Of a stretch of DNA of 64,000 nt, positions 43,838 to 52,481 are shown one piece after another. Origin of the DNA: Ruegeria atlantica (GTDB taxonomy: Bacteria > Pseudomonadota > Alphaproteobacteria > Rhodobacterales > Rhodobacteraceae); contig NZ_WQCF01000009.1 in assembly GCF_013032455.1 (NCBI RefSeq), forward strand, positions 100,653-164,652, written 5' to 3'. The position numbers and the translations under genes were made by a program. Positions within the stretch are counted from its first letter, which is position 1. Each line of letters opens with the position of its first letter. The notes beneath the pieces were generated by a model. That model made no database searches. It had not been told where the DNA came from and saw only the letters and a program-made list of their open reading frames with translations.

Positions 43838-44791
43838 ATGAGACATTCAAAGATAGATAATTCGGGTTTAGGATATAATGCGATGGATACAGAAAGCCTT
43901 CGCCTGTTTGTTCTTGCAGCTGAAAAGCTCAATATTAGCGCAGCAGGGCGCGAACTCGGTTTTGCACCGGCTGTAGCAAGCGCCCGACTTGCCAAGCTCG
44001 AACATACATTGGGTGCTGACTTGCTGCACCGCTCGACCCGAAAAGTTGCTTTATCGTTGGAAGGCGCTGAGTTTCTGCCCTACGCCCGCGAAATTCTGGC
44101 GCAGGAGAGTGCTGGACGCGCTGCATTGGGGCAGGGACAATCTCAACCCACAGGAACACTGCGCTTTACCGCGCCCAGCACTTTTGCCCAGCTATACATC
44201 GCGCCTATCCTGCCAGAATTCGTCGCGCAATTCCCCGGGATTAACCTCGACCTTCGTCTGTCCGACAGCCAATTCAACCTGATTGAGGGTAGCTACGATT
44301 TGGCCATTCGGAACTCAGCGCTCGAAGATACCAGTCTCAAAGGCCGCAAGCTCGCTGACGACAATCGCGTACTTTGTGCATCCCCTCGATATTTGGCCGA
44401 GCGTGGGGAACCGGCATTGCCTTCCGATCTGGTGGATCACGATTTGATCGCATTCAGAGATCAGGAGCCGCGTCCTCTCACCAGTACTGACGGCTCATCA
44501 GGAGAATTTGATCCCCGCGCGGCCCGCTGTCAGCTAACTTTTGACGATGGGCTCAGCCAAAAACTCGCCACTATGGCTGGAGCAGGTATTTCAATGAATT
44601 CGCTCTGGAGCGTCCACCATGAACTGGCGGAAGGCAGTCTTGTTCAAGTCTTGCCAAACTATCGGGTGACTGACGCATCTGTGTTGTGGCTTGTCTATCC
44701 GAAAGCAAATGTCTTGTCCGCTAAGGTTCGGGTTCTCATTGATTTCTTGTTGGACCGGATCGGAAAGCAGCCAAGTTGGGAAATGTCCTGA
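43838..44791 (+). CDS. LysR-family transcriptional regulator
   Basis: 317 aa from ATG 43838 (GAAGGA upstream); an alternative ATG at 43883 begins MDTESLRLFVLAAEKLN. The N-terminal winged helix-turn-helix (ISAAGRELGFAPAVASARLAKLEHTLGADLLHRSTRKVALS) is canonical, and the C-terminal substrate-binding domain is full length. Divergent from the CmcJ-like and SDR genes, which it probably controls from the 114-bp gap. Confidence 0.88.
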   Translation: MRHSKIDNSGLGYNAMDTESLRLFVLAAEKLNISAAGRELGFAPAVASARLAKLEHTLGADLLHRSTRKVALSLEGAEFLPYAREILAQESAGRAALGQGQSQPTGTLRFTAPSTFAQLYIAPILPEFVAQFPGINLDLRLSDSQFNLIEGSYDLAIRNSALEDTSLKGRKLADDNRVLCASPRYLAERGEPALPSDLVDHDLIAFRDQEPRPLTSTDGSSGEFDPRAARCQLTFDDGLSQKLATMAGAGISMNSLWSVHHELAEGSLVQVLPNYRVTDASVLWLVYPKANVLSAKVRVLIDFLLDRIGKQPSWEMS

Positions 44792-45303
44792 GTTTTGGAT
44801 TAGTATCTTGTCTGACCTGGAAGTTGAACTCGGGTTGCTGATCGACGAAATCGCCACCATTGCCCTGATCTAAACTCAGGGAGATTGTTTGATGCCCGTG
44901 GCATATCCTGCTCTTATCCTTGGTGGCCGCATGATCGATGCTCCTCTGCTTAGAAGAGCGCGGAACACTCTTCGTCTCGCCGGTAGGAACTTCTGACGTC
45001 GGTTGTGTTCGCGTTTTGGCGGTGCGAACAACGTTCAATTTGGGGTAACTCAATGTCCGCTTCGGGGAAGCTGCATAGTGGCGATGAAGGTTATGATGAA
45101 CGGCAGGTTTGGGCCGACAGCCGTCGATTGCTCGGATACAGTGTTTGTCAGTATTGTTCCCGATGCAGTCGAAACCGCGTAAGCATGGGCGTAACAGCAG
45201 ACCTTAGGATCATACTTGTTAGAAATTGGTAGAGCTCTTTTCGCATATGCATTGAAGTTCATAAAGCATTCGGAAAACTGCCAGTCACTCCATACCGAAT
45301 TCT
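44792..45303. other. Convergent intergenic region, no recognised feature
   Basis: 512 bp between the LysR and methylglyoxal synthase stops. Short open frames on both strands do not resemble known proteins or start with credible ribosome sites. No clear terminator was found. Confidence 0.4.
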
Positions 45304-45699
45304 CTACTGAATAATTCCGTTCAAAACAAAATCCGCTGTGCTTGGACTGCTTGCGAAAGGTAGGTCGTAAACAATCGCAAGGCGGCTCAGAGCTTTGACA
45401 TCCACATCATGGGGCATCGGTGACATTGGATCTATGAAGAAGAAAAGGCCATCGAGCTTACCCTCACAAATCATTGCGCCAAGTTGCTGATCGCCTCCCA
45501 ACGGACCGCTTTTGAGTGCGGTCAGTTGAAGCTCGGGCAGGGCTGCGTTTATACACCCGCCAGTGGTACCTGTGGCAAAGAGGCTGGCTTGACGTAGAGT
45601 TTTGGAATGCCTTGTGGCCCATTCCACCATCAGGTCTTTCTTGGCGTCATGGGCAACCAGGGCCAGTTTCAGCGGTCTACCTGATGAATTGCTCGACAT
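45304..45699 (-). CDS. mgsA: Methylglyoxal synthase
   Basis: Converts dihydroxyacetone phosphate to methylglyoxal plus phosphate. 131 aa from ATG 45699 (MSSNSSGRPLKLALVAHDAKK), slightly shorter than E. coli MgsA. Conserved residues: H17-D18, the ATGTTGG phosphate loop, catalytic D70 in SGPLGGDQQLGA, and H97/D100 in MPHDVDVKALSRLA. Overlaps the cupin gene by 23 bases, so it belongs to the sugar-acid operon as its last gene. It could drain triose phosphate when KDPG cleavage outruns phosphate supply. Confidence 0.88.
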   Translation of the reverse strand: MSSNSSGRPLKLALVAHDAKKDLMVEWATRHSKTLRQASLFATGTTGGCINAALPELQLTALKSGPLGGDQQLGAMICEGKLDGLFFFIDPMSPMPHDVDVKALSRLAIVYDLPFASSPSTADFVLNGIIQ

Positions 45700-46204
45700 A
45701 GTCCGCTCCCAAACCAACCTCCTCATAGTGCTTACGGCACATGTCGATTTTAGTGAAGACGTCCTCGTAACCCATGGTTTTGCCCCATGGGTCAACATAG
45801 AGCATAACTCCGTTGACCTGGAAATAGGTGATCATTTCATCGACGTCATCGGGTACAATTAGAGTGTGGGTCTCGCCCGGCGGTTCGAATACATAACCGC
45901 CTTCCTCCGCGACCCAGTCATGTTCCAGATAGTGCCAGCGGCCTTTGAGAACAAAACCATGAACGGGCTGCGGATGCCGATGCCGCGAAAGAACCCCGGA
46001 TTGCCGGACGCGCAGCAGGTTCATCCAGTACCCCTGCGACCGGTTCAGGCACAACGGCCGGAATGAGACATTTTCGGTTTGCGGCACCCAAACGCGCTCA
46101 TCCACAGCTACAGCGTCAGGGATGACGATTTCCTCCTGCGCGTCCTTTGGAAAGGGCAGTTGGTAGGGCATTCTGGGATCGTCGTCTTGTCCTTGCACTG
46201 GCAT
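45677..46204 (-). CDS. Cupin, 2,4'-dihydroxyacetophenone dioxygenase-like
   Basis: 175 aa, single cupin barrel. Metal motif in LSRHRHPQPVHGFVLKGRWHYLEHDW and GGYVFEPPGETHTLIVP, a pattern shared with bacterial DAD-type dioxygenases. Such enzymes cleave carbon-carbon bonds of hydroxyketones, but many relatives have unknown substrates. Fits a keto-sugar-acid pathway better than aromatic degradation here. Twelve bases after the SDR stop. Confidence 0.78.
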   Translation of the reverse strand: MPVQGQDDDPRMPYQLPFPKDAQEEIVIPDAVAVDERVWVPQTENVSFRPLCLNRSQGYWMNLLRVRQSGVLSRHRHPQPVHGFVLKGRWHYLEHDWVAEEGGYVFEPPGETHTLIVPDDVDEMITYFQVNGVMLYVDPWGKTMGYEDVFTKIDMCRKHYEEVGLGADYVEQFIR

Positions 46205-46216
46205 CAGATGCCCTCC

Positions 46217-46921
46217 TCACATTGCAGAATAGCCGCCGTCCACAGGATAGACGGAACCGGTTACGAAAGCTGCCTCATCCGACAGCAGCCACGCGGCCAG
46301 CGCCCCCACTTCCGCGGGCTTGCCCCAGCGGTCCAGCGGCGTACGGCTCAGGATCGGCTGGTTGCGGGCCGGATCGGCGCGCAGGGCCTCGGTCATTTCG
46401 GTTTCGATCCAGCCGGGGGCCACGGCATTGACGCGCACGCCGTCTGCGGCCCATTTCCCGGCCAGTGCCTTGGTTAACTGGGCCACCCCACCTTTGCTGG
46501 CGGAATAGGCCGGAACCAACGGGCCACCAAAATAGCTGAGCATCGAGGCCGTATTGACGATGGCGCCGCCTGTTGATGCCAACAGTGGCTGGGCTGCCAA
46601 ACAGCAACGCATGGTCCCTGTCAGGTTGATGTCGACCACTGTCTCAAAGGTCTCAATCTCGTATTCAGCCTCGCGCACCAGAATGCCCGCGCAATTGACC
46701 AAACCGTCCAGCCGTTCGATCCCGGCAAAGAATTCGGTCACGGCCTGAGTATCGCGCACGTCCAACTGCGCGCAGGTGTCATCGGGATGTTGCGCCGCAT
46801 ATTCCGACACTTCTTCCGAACCAACCCCTGATGCTGTCACCCGCCATCCTTTATTGCGCAACGTGTCCGCAATGCCGGCACCGATCCCGCGGGTTCCACC
46901 AATGACCACGGCGTGCTTCAT
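46217..46921 (-). CDS. SDR family oxidoreductase (sugar-acid operon)
   Basis: 234 aa. GGTRGIGAGIAD cofactor loop, NCAGIL, catalytic Ser in NTASMLSYF and YSASKGGVAQL, and the C-terminal SVYPVDGGYSAM. Closest in pattern to 3-oxoacyl reductase/gluconate 5-dehydrogenase-type enzymes. Three bases separate it from the kinase gene. Probably interconverts a keto and hydroxy sugar acid. Confidence 0.85.
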   Translation of the reverse strand: MKHAVVIGGTRGIGAGIADTLRNKGWRVTASGVGSEEVSEYAAQHPDDTCAQLDVRDTQAVTEFFAGIERLDGLVNCAGILVREAEYEIETFETVVDINLTGTMRCCLAAQPLLASTGGAIVNTASMLSYFGGPLVPAYSASKGGVAQLTKALAGKWAADGVRVNAVAPGWIETEMTEALRADPARNQPILSRTPLDRWGKPAEVGALAAWLLSDEAAFVTGSVYPVDGGYSAM

Positions 46922-46924
46922 CAG

Positions 46925-47848
46925 TCAGTCGCCTTCTGCCAGAAATGCCTCGACCGCGTCTTTGCGCGGCATTGGGGCAACTGCGCCATACCCTTGGGTC
47001 GAAAGGGCGGCGGCGGCGTTGGCATAACGGGCAGCGGTGAATGGATCATCTCCAGCAACAATACGCGCGAGGAACGCGCCGTCAAACGTATCGCCCGCAG
47101 CGGTGGCGTCGACAGCATCTACCCTGCGGCCTTTGACGCGCTCTCTTTTGCTGGGCGTGGCGACCAAGGTGCCTTCGGCTCCGAGGGTCAAGGCCACGAT
47201 GTTTGCTCCGAGGTTCAGATAGAAATCCGCAATCGCATTGGGATCAGACAGCCCCGTCAACTGCTCTGCGTCATCCAGCCCCGGCAGGGCTATGTCACAT
47301 TGCGCCATGGCAGCATGGGTCACGGCCCTCGCGCGCTCAATCGGCCAGAGTTTCAGGCGCAGATTGGTGTCGTAGGACACGAGGCCTCCGGCATCTTTCA
47401 CGATCTGGATGGCGCGAAACACAGCATCAGCCGCGACATCCGATATCGCCTGACTGATGCCCGAAACATGCAGGATCTTGGCCGATTGCAGCGCGGCCAC
47501 CGGCAGATCGTCCGGCCCCATCCGGCTGCTAGCAGAGCCAGCGCGGAAATAACTGAACTCGTGCCCGTTCGCGCCATGGGTCACGAAATAGACCCCGGTA
47601 TGAGCATCCGCGACCTGACGCACGGTCGAGGTATCAACCCCCTCGGCCTGCCACAGGTCCATGAAAGAATTGCCGAACGTATCCGCGCCGATATGCGTCA
47701 CATATCCAACGGATGCCCCCTGTCGCGCGGCGGCGATAGCGCAGTTCGAGGTGTCACCGCCATGTCCGGGCAGGTAGTTCCCGTCAGGCTGCTGGTTGAA
47801 CTCCAGCATCGGTTCGCCAAGGCACAGAATATCGGGGGTCATGGTCAT
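46925..47848 (-). CDS. kdgK: PfkB-family sugar kinase, 2-keto-3-deoxygluconate kinase-like
   Basis: 307 aa. N-terminal ILCLGEPMLEFNQQPDG and GHGGDTSNCAIAAARQG (substrate Asn region), and the C-terminal signature DATAAGDTFDGAFLARI with the catalytic Asp; the anion-hole glycine before it is Ala here. KDG kinase makes KDPG for the aldolase encoded three genes upstream in the same operon. The specific sugar acid is inference from context. Confidence 0.85.
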   Translation of the reverse strand: MTMTPDILCLGEPMLEFNQQPDGNYLPGHGGDTSNCAIAAARQGASVGYVTHIGADTFGNSFMDLWQAEGVDTSTVRQVADAHTGVYFVTHGANGHEFSYFRAGSASSRMGPDDLPVAALQSAKILHVSGISQAISDVAADAVFRAIQIVKDAGGLVSYDTNLRLKLWPIERARAVTHAAMAQCDIALPGLDDAEQLTGLSDPNAIADFYLNLGANIVALTLGAEGTLVATPSKRERVKGRRVDAVDATAAGDTFDGAFLARIVAGDDPFTAARYANAAAALSTQGYGAVAPMPRKDAVEAFLAEGD

Positions 47849-47903
47849 CTCATCTTTGCTAAAAGGGTCAGCCCGCTAGGGCTGACCAAGGTGTGTGGGA
47901 GGA

Positions 47904-49094
47904 TTATTCGGCCGTATAGCTTTGGCCGACACCCGGAATCTTCCAAATGCGGAAGTTCGGGATTTCGGGGTCTTCAAAGTTCATGTCGCCGTCGACCCAG
48001 ATATGCAGGTGGTTCGAAACCACATACATCTCGCCATCCGGACCCCAGGCCAGCGTGTCGGGCCAGTTCATTTCCGGGTGGTGGACGAAACGGCTGACCT
48101 GACGGGTGGATTCATCAAACTTCATGATCCCGTCCAAGGAAAGCGCGGTCATGTAGATGTTGCCTGCGTTATCGGCGGTCATCCCGTCAGTGTTCGAGGG
48201 CAACACAGCGGCAAATTCAACCGCGTTTTCTATGACCGTCTCGTTGGCTTCGAAATCGCGCAGAACCTCGGTCGGCAGGCTGTAAAGGTGATTGCCGGTC
48301 AGGTTCGTCCAATAGAGCGTCTGCTTGTCGCCAGACAGCGCAATGCCATCGGCACCAGTGCGCATCCCACCCTCTTTCAACACAGGACGGTCGTCGATGT
48401 TGAAGAAGAAATTTGGCTCATCATTGGTGAACCGGTGCTGATCCAGAATACGACGGACCGAGTTGGTGTTGCTGTCATAGACGATCAGACCACCGTGCAG
48501 CGGATCGCAGAAAATGCCGCTATCTGCGATATAGGCAAAGCCGGTGTCGTTATCGACAGCCAGATCATTCAGGAAGGAACACTGACGATCTGCCTCCTCT
48601 GCGGTGAAAACATACCGCTGGATTTCCTTGTTCTCTTTCAGGTCCCACAACACCAGCTTGGCATCGCCGTCTTCGAACGGAGGGCCCGCCACGTGGCCCT
48701 GATCCAGAATCCACATCACGTCGTTGCGGTCGATCTCAAAACCCAGCACGGCTTTCAGACCATCGGGGTTCGACATGCTGTTCATTTCCTCAGAGGGAAA
48801 CGCCTCCAGCTCCCACGTATCACCGTTCTTGACCAGCTTGGAAACGGTCGAGGGGATCTCGGCCCCGCCCCAGCGCGCGGTTGAGACATAGATGTTCCCC
48901 TGGCTGTCGACTTTGGTGCCCTGAACCAGCGCCTTGCCGTAAATCTCGCTGCCTTCCCAAGCAGATTTTGTCGCCTCATCCTTGACGGCATAGGGCAGAC
49001 TGTTCCATTCCGCGACTACCTCGGGCCCGTTCGCGAGCGCCGGGGTGGCCAGAACGGCGGTAAGGGCCACCGTGTTGAGCATTCGTTTCAGCAT
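47904..49094 (-). CDS. Exported SMP-30/gluconolactonase-like protein
   Basis: 396 aa from ATG 49094 (MLKRMLNTVALTA), with GGGAGG upstream. A signal peptide ends near ALA/NG. Beta-propeller motifs: VKDEATKSAWEGSEIYGKA, SFLNDLAVDNDTGFAYIADSGIFCDPLHGG, GADGIALSGDKQTLYWTNLTGNHLY, NTDGMTADNAGNIYMTAL. Members hydrolyse sugar lactones. Exported, so it could open a sugar lactone in the periplasm for the TRAP binding protein. The similarity is also compatible with a major-royal-jelly-type propeller. Confidence 0.8.
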   Translation of the reverse strand: MLKRMLNTVALTAVLATPALANGPEVVAEWNSLPYAVKDEATKSAWEGSEIYGKALVQGTKVDSQGNIYVSTARWGGAEIPSTVSKLVKNGDTWELEAFPSEEMNSMSNPDGLKAVLGFEIDRNDVMWILDQGHVAGPPFEDGDAKLVLWDLKENKEIQRYVFTAEEADRQCSFLNDLAVDNDTGFAYIADSGIFCDPLHGGLIVYDSNTNSVRRILDQHRFTNDEPNFFFNIDDRPVLKEGGMRTGADGIALSGDKQTLYWTNLTGNHLYSLPTEVLRDFEANETVIENAVEFAAVLPSNTDGMTADNAGNIYMTALSLDGIMKFDESTRQVSRFVHHPEMNWPDTLAWGPDGEMYVVSNHLHIWVDGDMNFEDPEIPNFRIWKIPGVGQSYTAE

Positions 49095-49161
49095 GTATTC
49101 CTCCCTTGCTGATGTCTGGTGTTCCGCAGGCTGCTGCAACAGCCTGCGGAACGTTTACTTT

Positions 49162-49812
49162 TTAGATGCGGCCGTATTTCGCCAGACCTTCGCGAAGCGA
49201 GCCGCTTTCGATGATCAGACGCGCCTGTTCGGCTTCACGCTCATCAATCTCACGCGCCATCTCTAGAACCGCTTCGGCATGTTCGCGGGGTACGGAAACT
49301 GCGCCGTCGATATCGGCGACGATGATATCGCCGGGATGCACAATCACTCCGCCCATGTCGACTTCGACATTCGACGCAAGCGTACGGATGCGGCCCAACG
49401 TGGTCCCCGGGCTGACGCAACGGGAATAGACCGGGAAGTCGTAGTCACGCTTGATCTCGACCAGATCACGCACACCGCCGTCCAGAACCGCGCCTTCGTG
49501 TTTGTTTGCCACGGCACCGGCAGTCATCAGACCACCCCACAGCGCCACATCGGTGGTGCCATTGGTCGAGATCACAATGACAGACCCGGCCTCGGATTCG
49601 TCGATGGCGTCCAGCGCGTGCTGCGGCGGCAGGAATTCGTCGGTGGGGCCTTCCAGAATCGTCACGGCCGGGCCAACGATTTTCTTTTCGTTGATCCGGG
49701 GCTTGATCGAGGCGGGCAGAAAGCCGGTCTTGCCCGCTACCTTGTCCACGGCATCCGCGACGGATGCGGTGGCCACGTCGCGAAACCCGGCAACGAGTTC
49801 TTGGGTGTTCAT
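49162..49812 (-). CDS. RraA-family protein (4-hydroxy-4-methyl-2-oxoglutarate aldolase-like)
   Basis: 216 aa. WGGLMTAGAVANKHEGAVLDGGVRDL is the family hallmark, with Arg-Asp for pyruvate and metal binding; VVHPGDIIVADIDGAVSVPREHAEAV follows. Relatives include HMG/CHA aldolase and sugar-acid pathway enzymes. ATG 49812 overlaps the KDPG-aldolase-like gene by four bases. Two aldolase-like genes in a row suggest two branches or a C-C cleavage other than KDPG splitting. Confidence 0.85.
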   Translation of the reverse strand: MNTQELVAGFRDVATASVADAVDKVAGKTGFLPASIKPRINEKKIVGPAVTILEGPTDEFLPPQHALDAIDESEAGSVIVISTNGTTDVALWGGLMTAGAVANKHEGAVLDGGVRDLVEIKRDYDFPVYSRCVSPGTTLGRIRTLASNVEVDMGGVIVHPGDIIVADIDGAVSVPREHAEAVLEMAREIDEREAEQARLIIESGSLREGLAKYGRI

Positions 49813-50468
49813 GAGAGTATCCTCTTACGTTGGGAAGATTGAAAGGATGCGGCCGTGAGGGCTGCGTTGATCTGTGCGCGAGCCATGCTGATATCGCCGG
49901 TCTCAAGCGCTTGGGCGGGCAGCAGGTTTCCACCCATACCGACACAAAGAGCGCCAGCATCGAGATAGGATTGCGCGGTGTCCGGAGACACCCCGCCGGT
50001 CGGCATCAGGGCGAGGCCGGGGAAAACGGATTTGACGGCTTTTAGAAAGCTGGGCCCGCCAGCGGCATCAGCGGGGAAAATCTTGACCACTGCAGCGCCG
50101 TTTTCCGCATGGTGATGAACCTCGCCCGGTGTCATTGCGCCGGGCAGATATGGCACTTTCGCATCCCCGGCTTCCCGCGCGGCAGCATCGCTCCAACACG
50201 GCGAGACAACGAATTCGGCACCGGCCGCCATTACTTTTTCAGCCTGTCCAGCGCTGAGAACAGTCCCAGCGCCAGTGCAGATCTCGGGGTAGCGTGTGCG
50301 CAGTTCGGCGATCAATGCAGCGGCATCCGGAACCGTTGTCGTAATCTCCAATGCGCGTATTCCAGCATCGGCCAACAGGTCGCAGGCCGTCAAAGCGATC
50401 TCGGGGTCGCGGTGGCGGATCACGGGAACAATTTGTGCAGATCGCAGGGTGCTGATCAGATCTACCAT
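49809..50468 (-). CDS. 2-dehydro-3-deoxy-6-phosphogluconate/galactonate aldolase
   Basis: 219 aa. Catalytic Glu in IRALEITTTVPDA, CTGAGTVLSAGQ, VVSPCWSD and the Schiff-base Lys in AAVVKIFPADAAGGPSFLKAV, then LMPTGGVSPD. Diverged from the aldolase at 3947-4600, which serves the ABC operon. It overlaps the dehydrogenase gene by seven bases. It should give pyruvate and glyceraldehyde-3-phosphate from the kinase product. Confidence 0.88.
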   Translation of the reverse strand: MVDLISTLRSAQIVPVIRHRDPEIALTACDLLADAGIRALEITTTVPDAAALIAELRTRYPEICTGAGTVLSAGQAEKVMAAGAEFVVSPCWSDAAAREAGDAKVPYLPGAMTPGEVHHHAENGAAVVKIFPADAAGGPSFLKAVKSVFPGLALMPTGGVSPDTAQSYLDAGALCVGMGGNLLPAQALETGDISMARAQINAALTAASFQSSQRKRILS

Positions 50469-51430
50469 TTGTTCACCCAGTGATCGGGGTACTCATCGTT
50501 GAGAACCCTGGCGACCTCGCGCGCAGCGTTTCGCTGCAGCACAGCGACGGACCGCTCTGAATACCAGGCAGCATGATCAGAAACGATCGTGTTGGGGCTG
50601 TGCAAAAGGGGGTTGTCGGGGTCGACCGGTTCCTGTTCAAACACGTCAATACCAGCGCCGAAGATGCGGCCATTATTGAGGGCCTCGGCCAATGCCGCTT
50701 CGTCCACCAAACCGCCGCGCGAGACGTTGATAACGATCGAACTTGGCTTCATCAGAGCGATATGATCGGTGTCCAATATGTGCCGTGTTTCGGGTGTCAG
50801 AGGGGCATGCAGGCTGATAACATCAGACGCTTTGCAAAGCTCGGCCAGTTCCACTTTTTGCACGTCCGCTGCTTGGGCCGCGTCATCGGTCAAATATGGG
50901 TCAAACACCAGAACGGATGAGAAGCCCAAGGCCCGAAACTTCTGAGCCGCCTGCAATCCAATCTTGCCGCATCCGATAAGGCCGAGAGTTGCCTTTTCCC
51001 GACTTGGGATCAGAGCTGCTTGTCCAATACCCCATTGGCCTTGTCGTACCTCGACGTCTCGCGATGGTATACGCCGCTGTACTGCCAGGTACAGCGCCAG
51101 CGCGTGTTCACTGACTTCTGTCTCGGCGCCATAGTCTGGCACATTAGCAACATATATGCCGCGCGACTGAGCGTATTCCATGTCGATGTTGTCGACGCCC
51201 ACTCCGTAGCGGACGACGACTTTCAAGTTTGGACAGGCGTCGATCACGGCCGCATCCACGGTGCGTTCCCGCACCAGGATGGCGACAGGGTCCAGCGCCC
51301 GTAAAGCCGGGACCGCCTCAGCCTCCGGCTCAACCGGCGCGATCTGAACGTCCTGCTCGGCCAGCACCGAGGCTTCGGTGTCATAAGCGGCATAGCCGGG
51401 TTCAAGGATTGCGATGGTTTGGCGGGTCAT
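50462..51430 (-). CDS. D-2-hydroxyacid dehydrogenase
   Basis: 322 aa from ATG 51430 (MTRQTIAILEPG); six more codons are open upstream. Rossmann motif GLIGCGKIGLQAAQKF and the catalytic Arg-Glu-His set: NVSRGGLVDE, DVFEQEPVD, TIVSDHAAWYSE. Closest in pattern to the C-terminal-binding-protein/glyoxylate-hydroxypyruvate reductase group. Interconverts a 2-keto and D-2-hydroxy acid with NAD(P)H. First enzyme gene after the TRAP transporter. Confidence 0.88.
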   Translation of the reverse strand: MTRQTIAILEPGYAAYDTEASVLAEQDVQIAPVEPEAEAVPALRALDPVAILVRERTVDAAVIDACPNLKVVVRYGVGVDNIDMEYAQSRGIYVANVPDYGAETEVSEHALALYLAVQRRIPSRDVEVRQGQWGIGQAALIPSREKATLGLIGCGKIGLQAAQKFRALGFSSVLVFDPYLTDDAAQAADVQKVELAELCKASDVISLHAPLTPETRHILDTDHIALMKPSSIVINVSRGGLVDEAALAEALNNGRIFGAGIDVFEQEPVDPDNPLLHSPNTIVSDHAAWYSERSVAVLQRNAAREVARVLNDEYPDHWVNKW

Positions 51431-51451
51431 GTGGCGGTCTCTCGGCATGGA

Positions 51452-52462
51452 TTACTGAGCCTTGTAGGCTTCAACAGCGGCGTCGAGACGATCAGGCCAC
51501 TCTTCGCCAATTTCGCTGACAATGTACTCACGCACGGCAGGCTGAGCGGCGGCGCGGAACTTGGCCTTTTGCTCGGGGCTGACGGGCACCACTTCCATGC
51601 CTTTTTCTGATAGAATCGCGGTCGCATTCGCGTCCTGCGCGGCTGTCATGCCACGATGAATCGTCTTCGAGATTTCAACGCACTGTTCAACGGCTTTCTT
51701 TTCGTCATCGATCAGGCTCTCAAAGAACATGTCTGACATCAGATAGGCGTGCCAGCTGAACACATGCCCATCCAGCGAGACGTATTTCTGATGCTGGTAG
51801 AGCGAAGCGTTGACGATGTTAGTCACGCCGTTTTCCTGCCCGTCCACAACGCCCTGCTGCAGGGCGCCGGGCAGTTCCGGCCACGGCACAGGTGTCGCCG
51901 ACGCGCCAAGGCTTTCGACCAGAGTCACCCAAACCGGCGCAGTCATGACGCGCATCTTCAGGCCTTCCATATCGGCGGGCTCGGCCACCGGCTTGACGTT
52001 GTTGGTGAAGTTGCGCACGCCGTTGTCAGCCACACCAAAGTTGCGGATACCGGTCTGCGCCAGCATGTCTTCGGCCAGAGCATCACCGAACTCACCATCC
52101 ATGACCGACCACGCCATCGCCTGATCGTCAAACAGGTAAGGCATCGCCAGAACCGAGAACGGTTTGTAAACAGCCGAGATCGGTCCGTCGTGGATGGCTG
52201 CCATCTGAACGGTGCCTAGCTGCAGGCCTTCCATGATCTCAGAGCCACCACCCAGCTGCGACGCCGGGAAGATCTGAACGTCGATGGAGCCCGAGGTTTT
52301 GCCCTCGACACAAGCTTCAAACGCCAGGGCCGCGGCATGTTTGGGCGAGCTTAGGTCAGCGGCCTGAAAATGCGCATATTTCAGTTCCTTGGCCGAGGCT
52401 GCACTTGCGGCGGTCATCGCAATAACAGCCGTGGCCGTCATCAGTTTCGACATGGTTTTCAT
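51452..52462 (-). CDS. dctP: TRAP transporter substrate-binding protein DctP
   Basis: 336 aa from ATG 52462, with GGGAGG upstream. Signal peptide ending ASAASA/KELKYAH. DctP motifs: FPASQLGGGSEIMEGLQLG, MPYLFDDQAMAWSVMDG, GLKMRVMTAPVWVTLVESLGASATPVPWPELPGALQQGVVDGQENGVTNI, with the carboxylate-clamp Arg in the LKMRVM strand. Binds an acidic substrate in the periplasm; the downstream genes point to a uronic or aldonic acid. Confidence 0.9.
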   Translation of the reverse strand: MKTMSKLMTATAVIAMTAASAASAKELKYAHFQAADLSSPKHAAALAFEACVEGKTSGSIDVQIFPASQLGGGSEIMEGLQLGTVQMAAIHDGPISAVYKPFSVLAMPYLFDDQAMAWSVMDGEFGDALAEDMLAQTGIRNFGVADNGVRNFTNNVKPVAEPADMEGLKMRVMTAPVWVTLVESLGASATPVPWPELPGALQQGVVDGQENGVTNIVNASLYQHQKYVSLDGHVFSWHAYLMSDMFFESLIDDEKKAVEQCVEISKTIHRGMTAAQDANATAILSEKGMEVVPVSPEQKAKFRAAAQPAVREYIVSEIGEEWPDRLDAAVEAYKAQ

Positions 52463-52481
52463 GAGGTTCCTCCCTTTCATG

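Noticed and set aside
44736..45053. Minus-strand open frame overlapping the lysR 3' end
   Set aside because: No recognisable motif, overlaps a well-supported gene and has low-complexity charged composition.
45005..45232. Small plus-strand gene between lysR and mgsA
   Set aside because: Cys/Arg-rich, no ribosome site and no family resemblance; probably chance.
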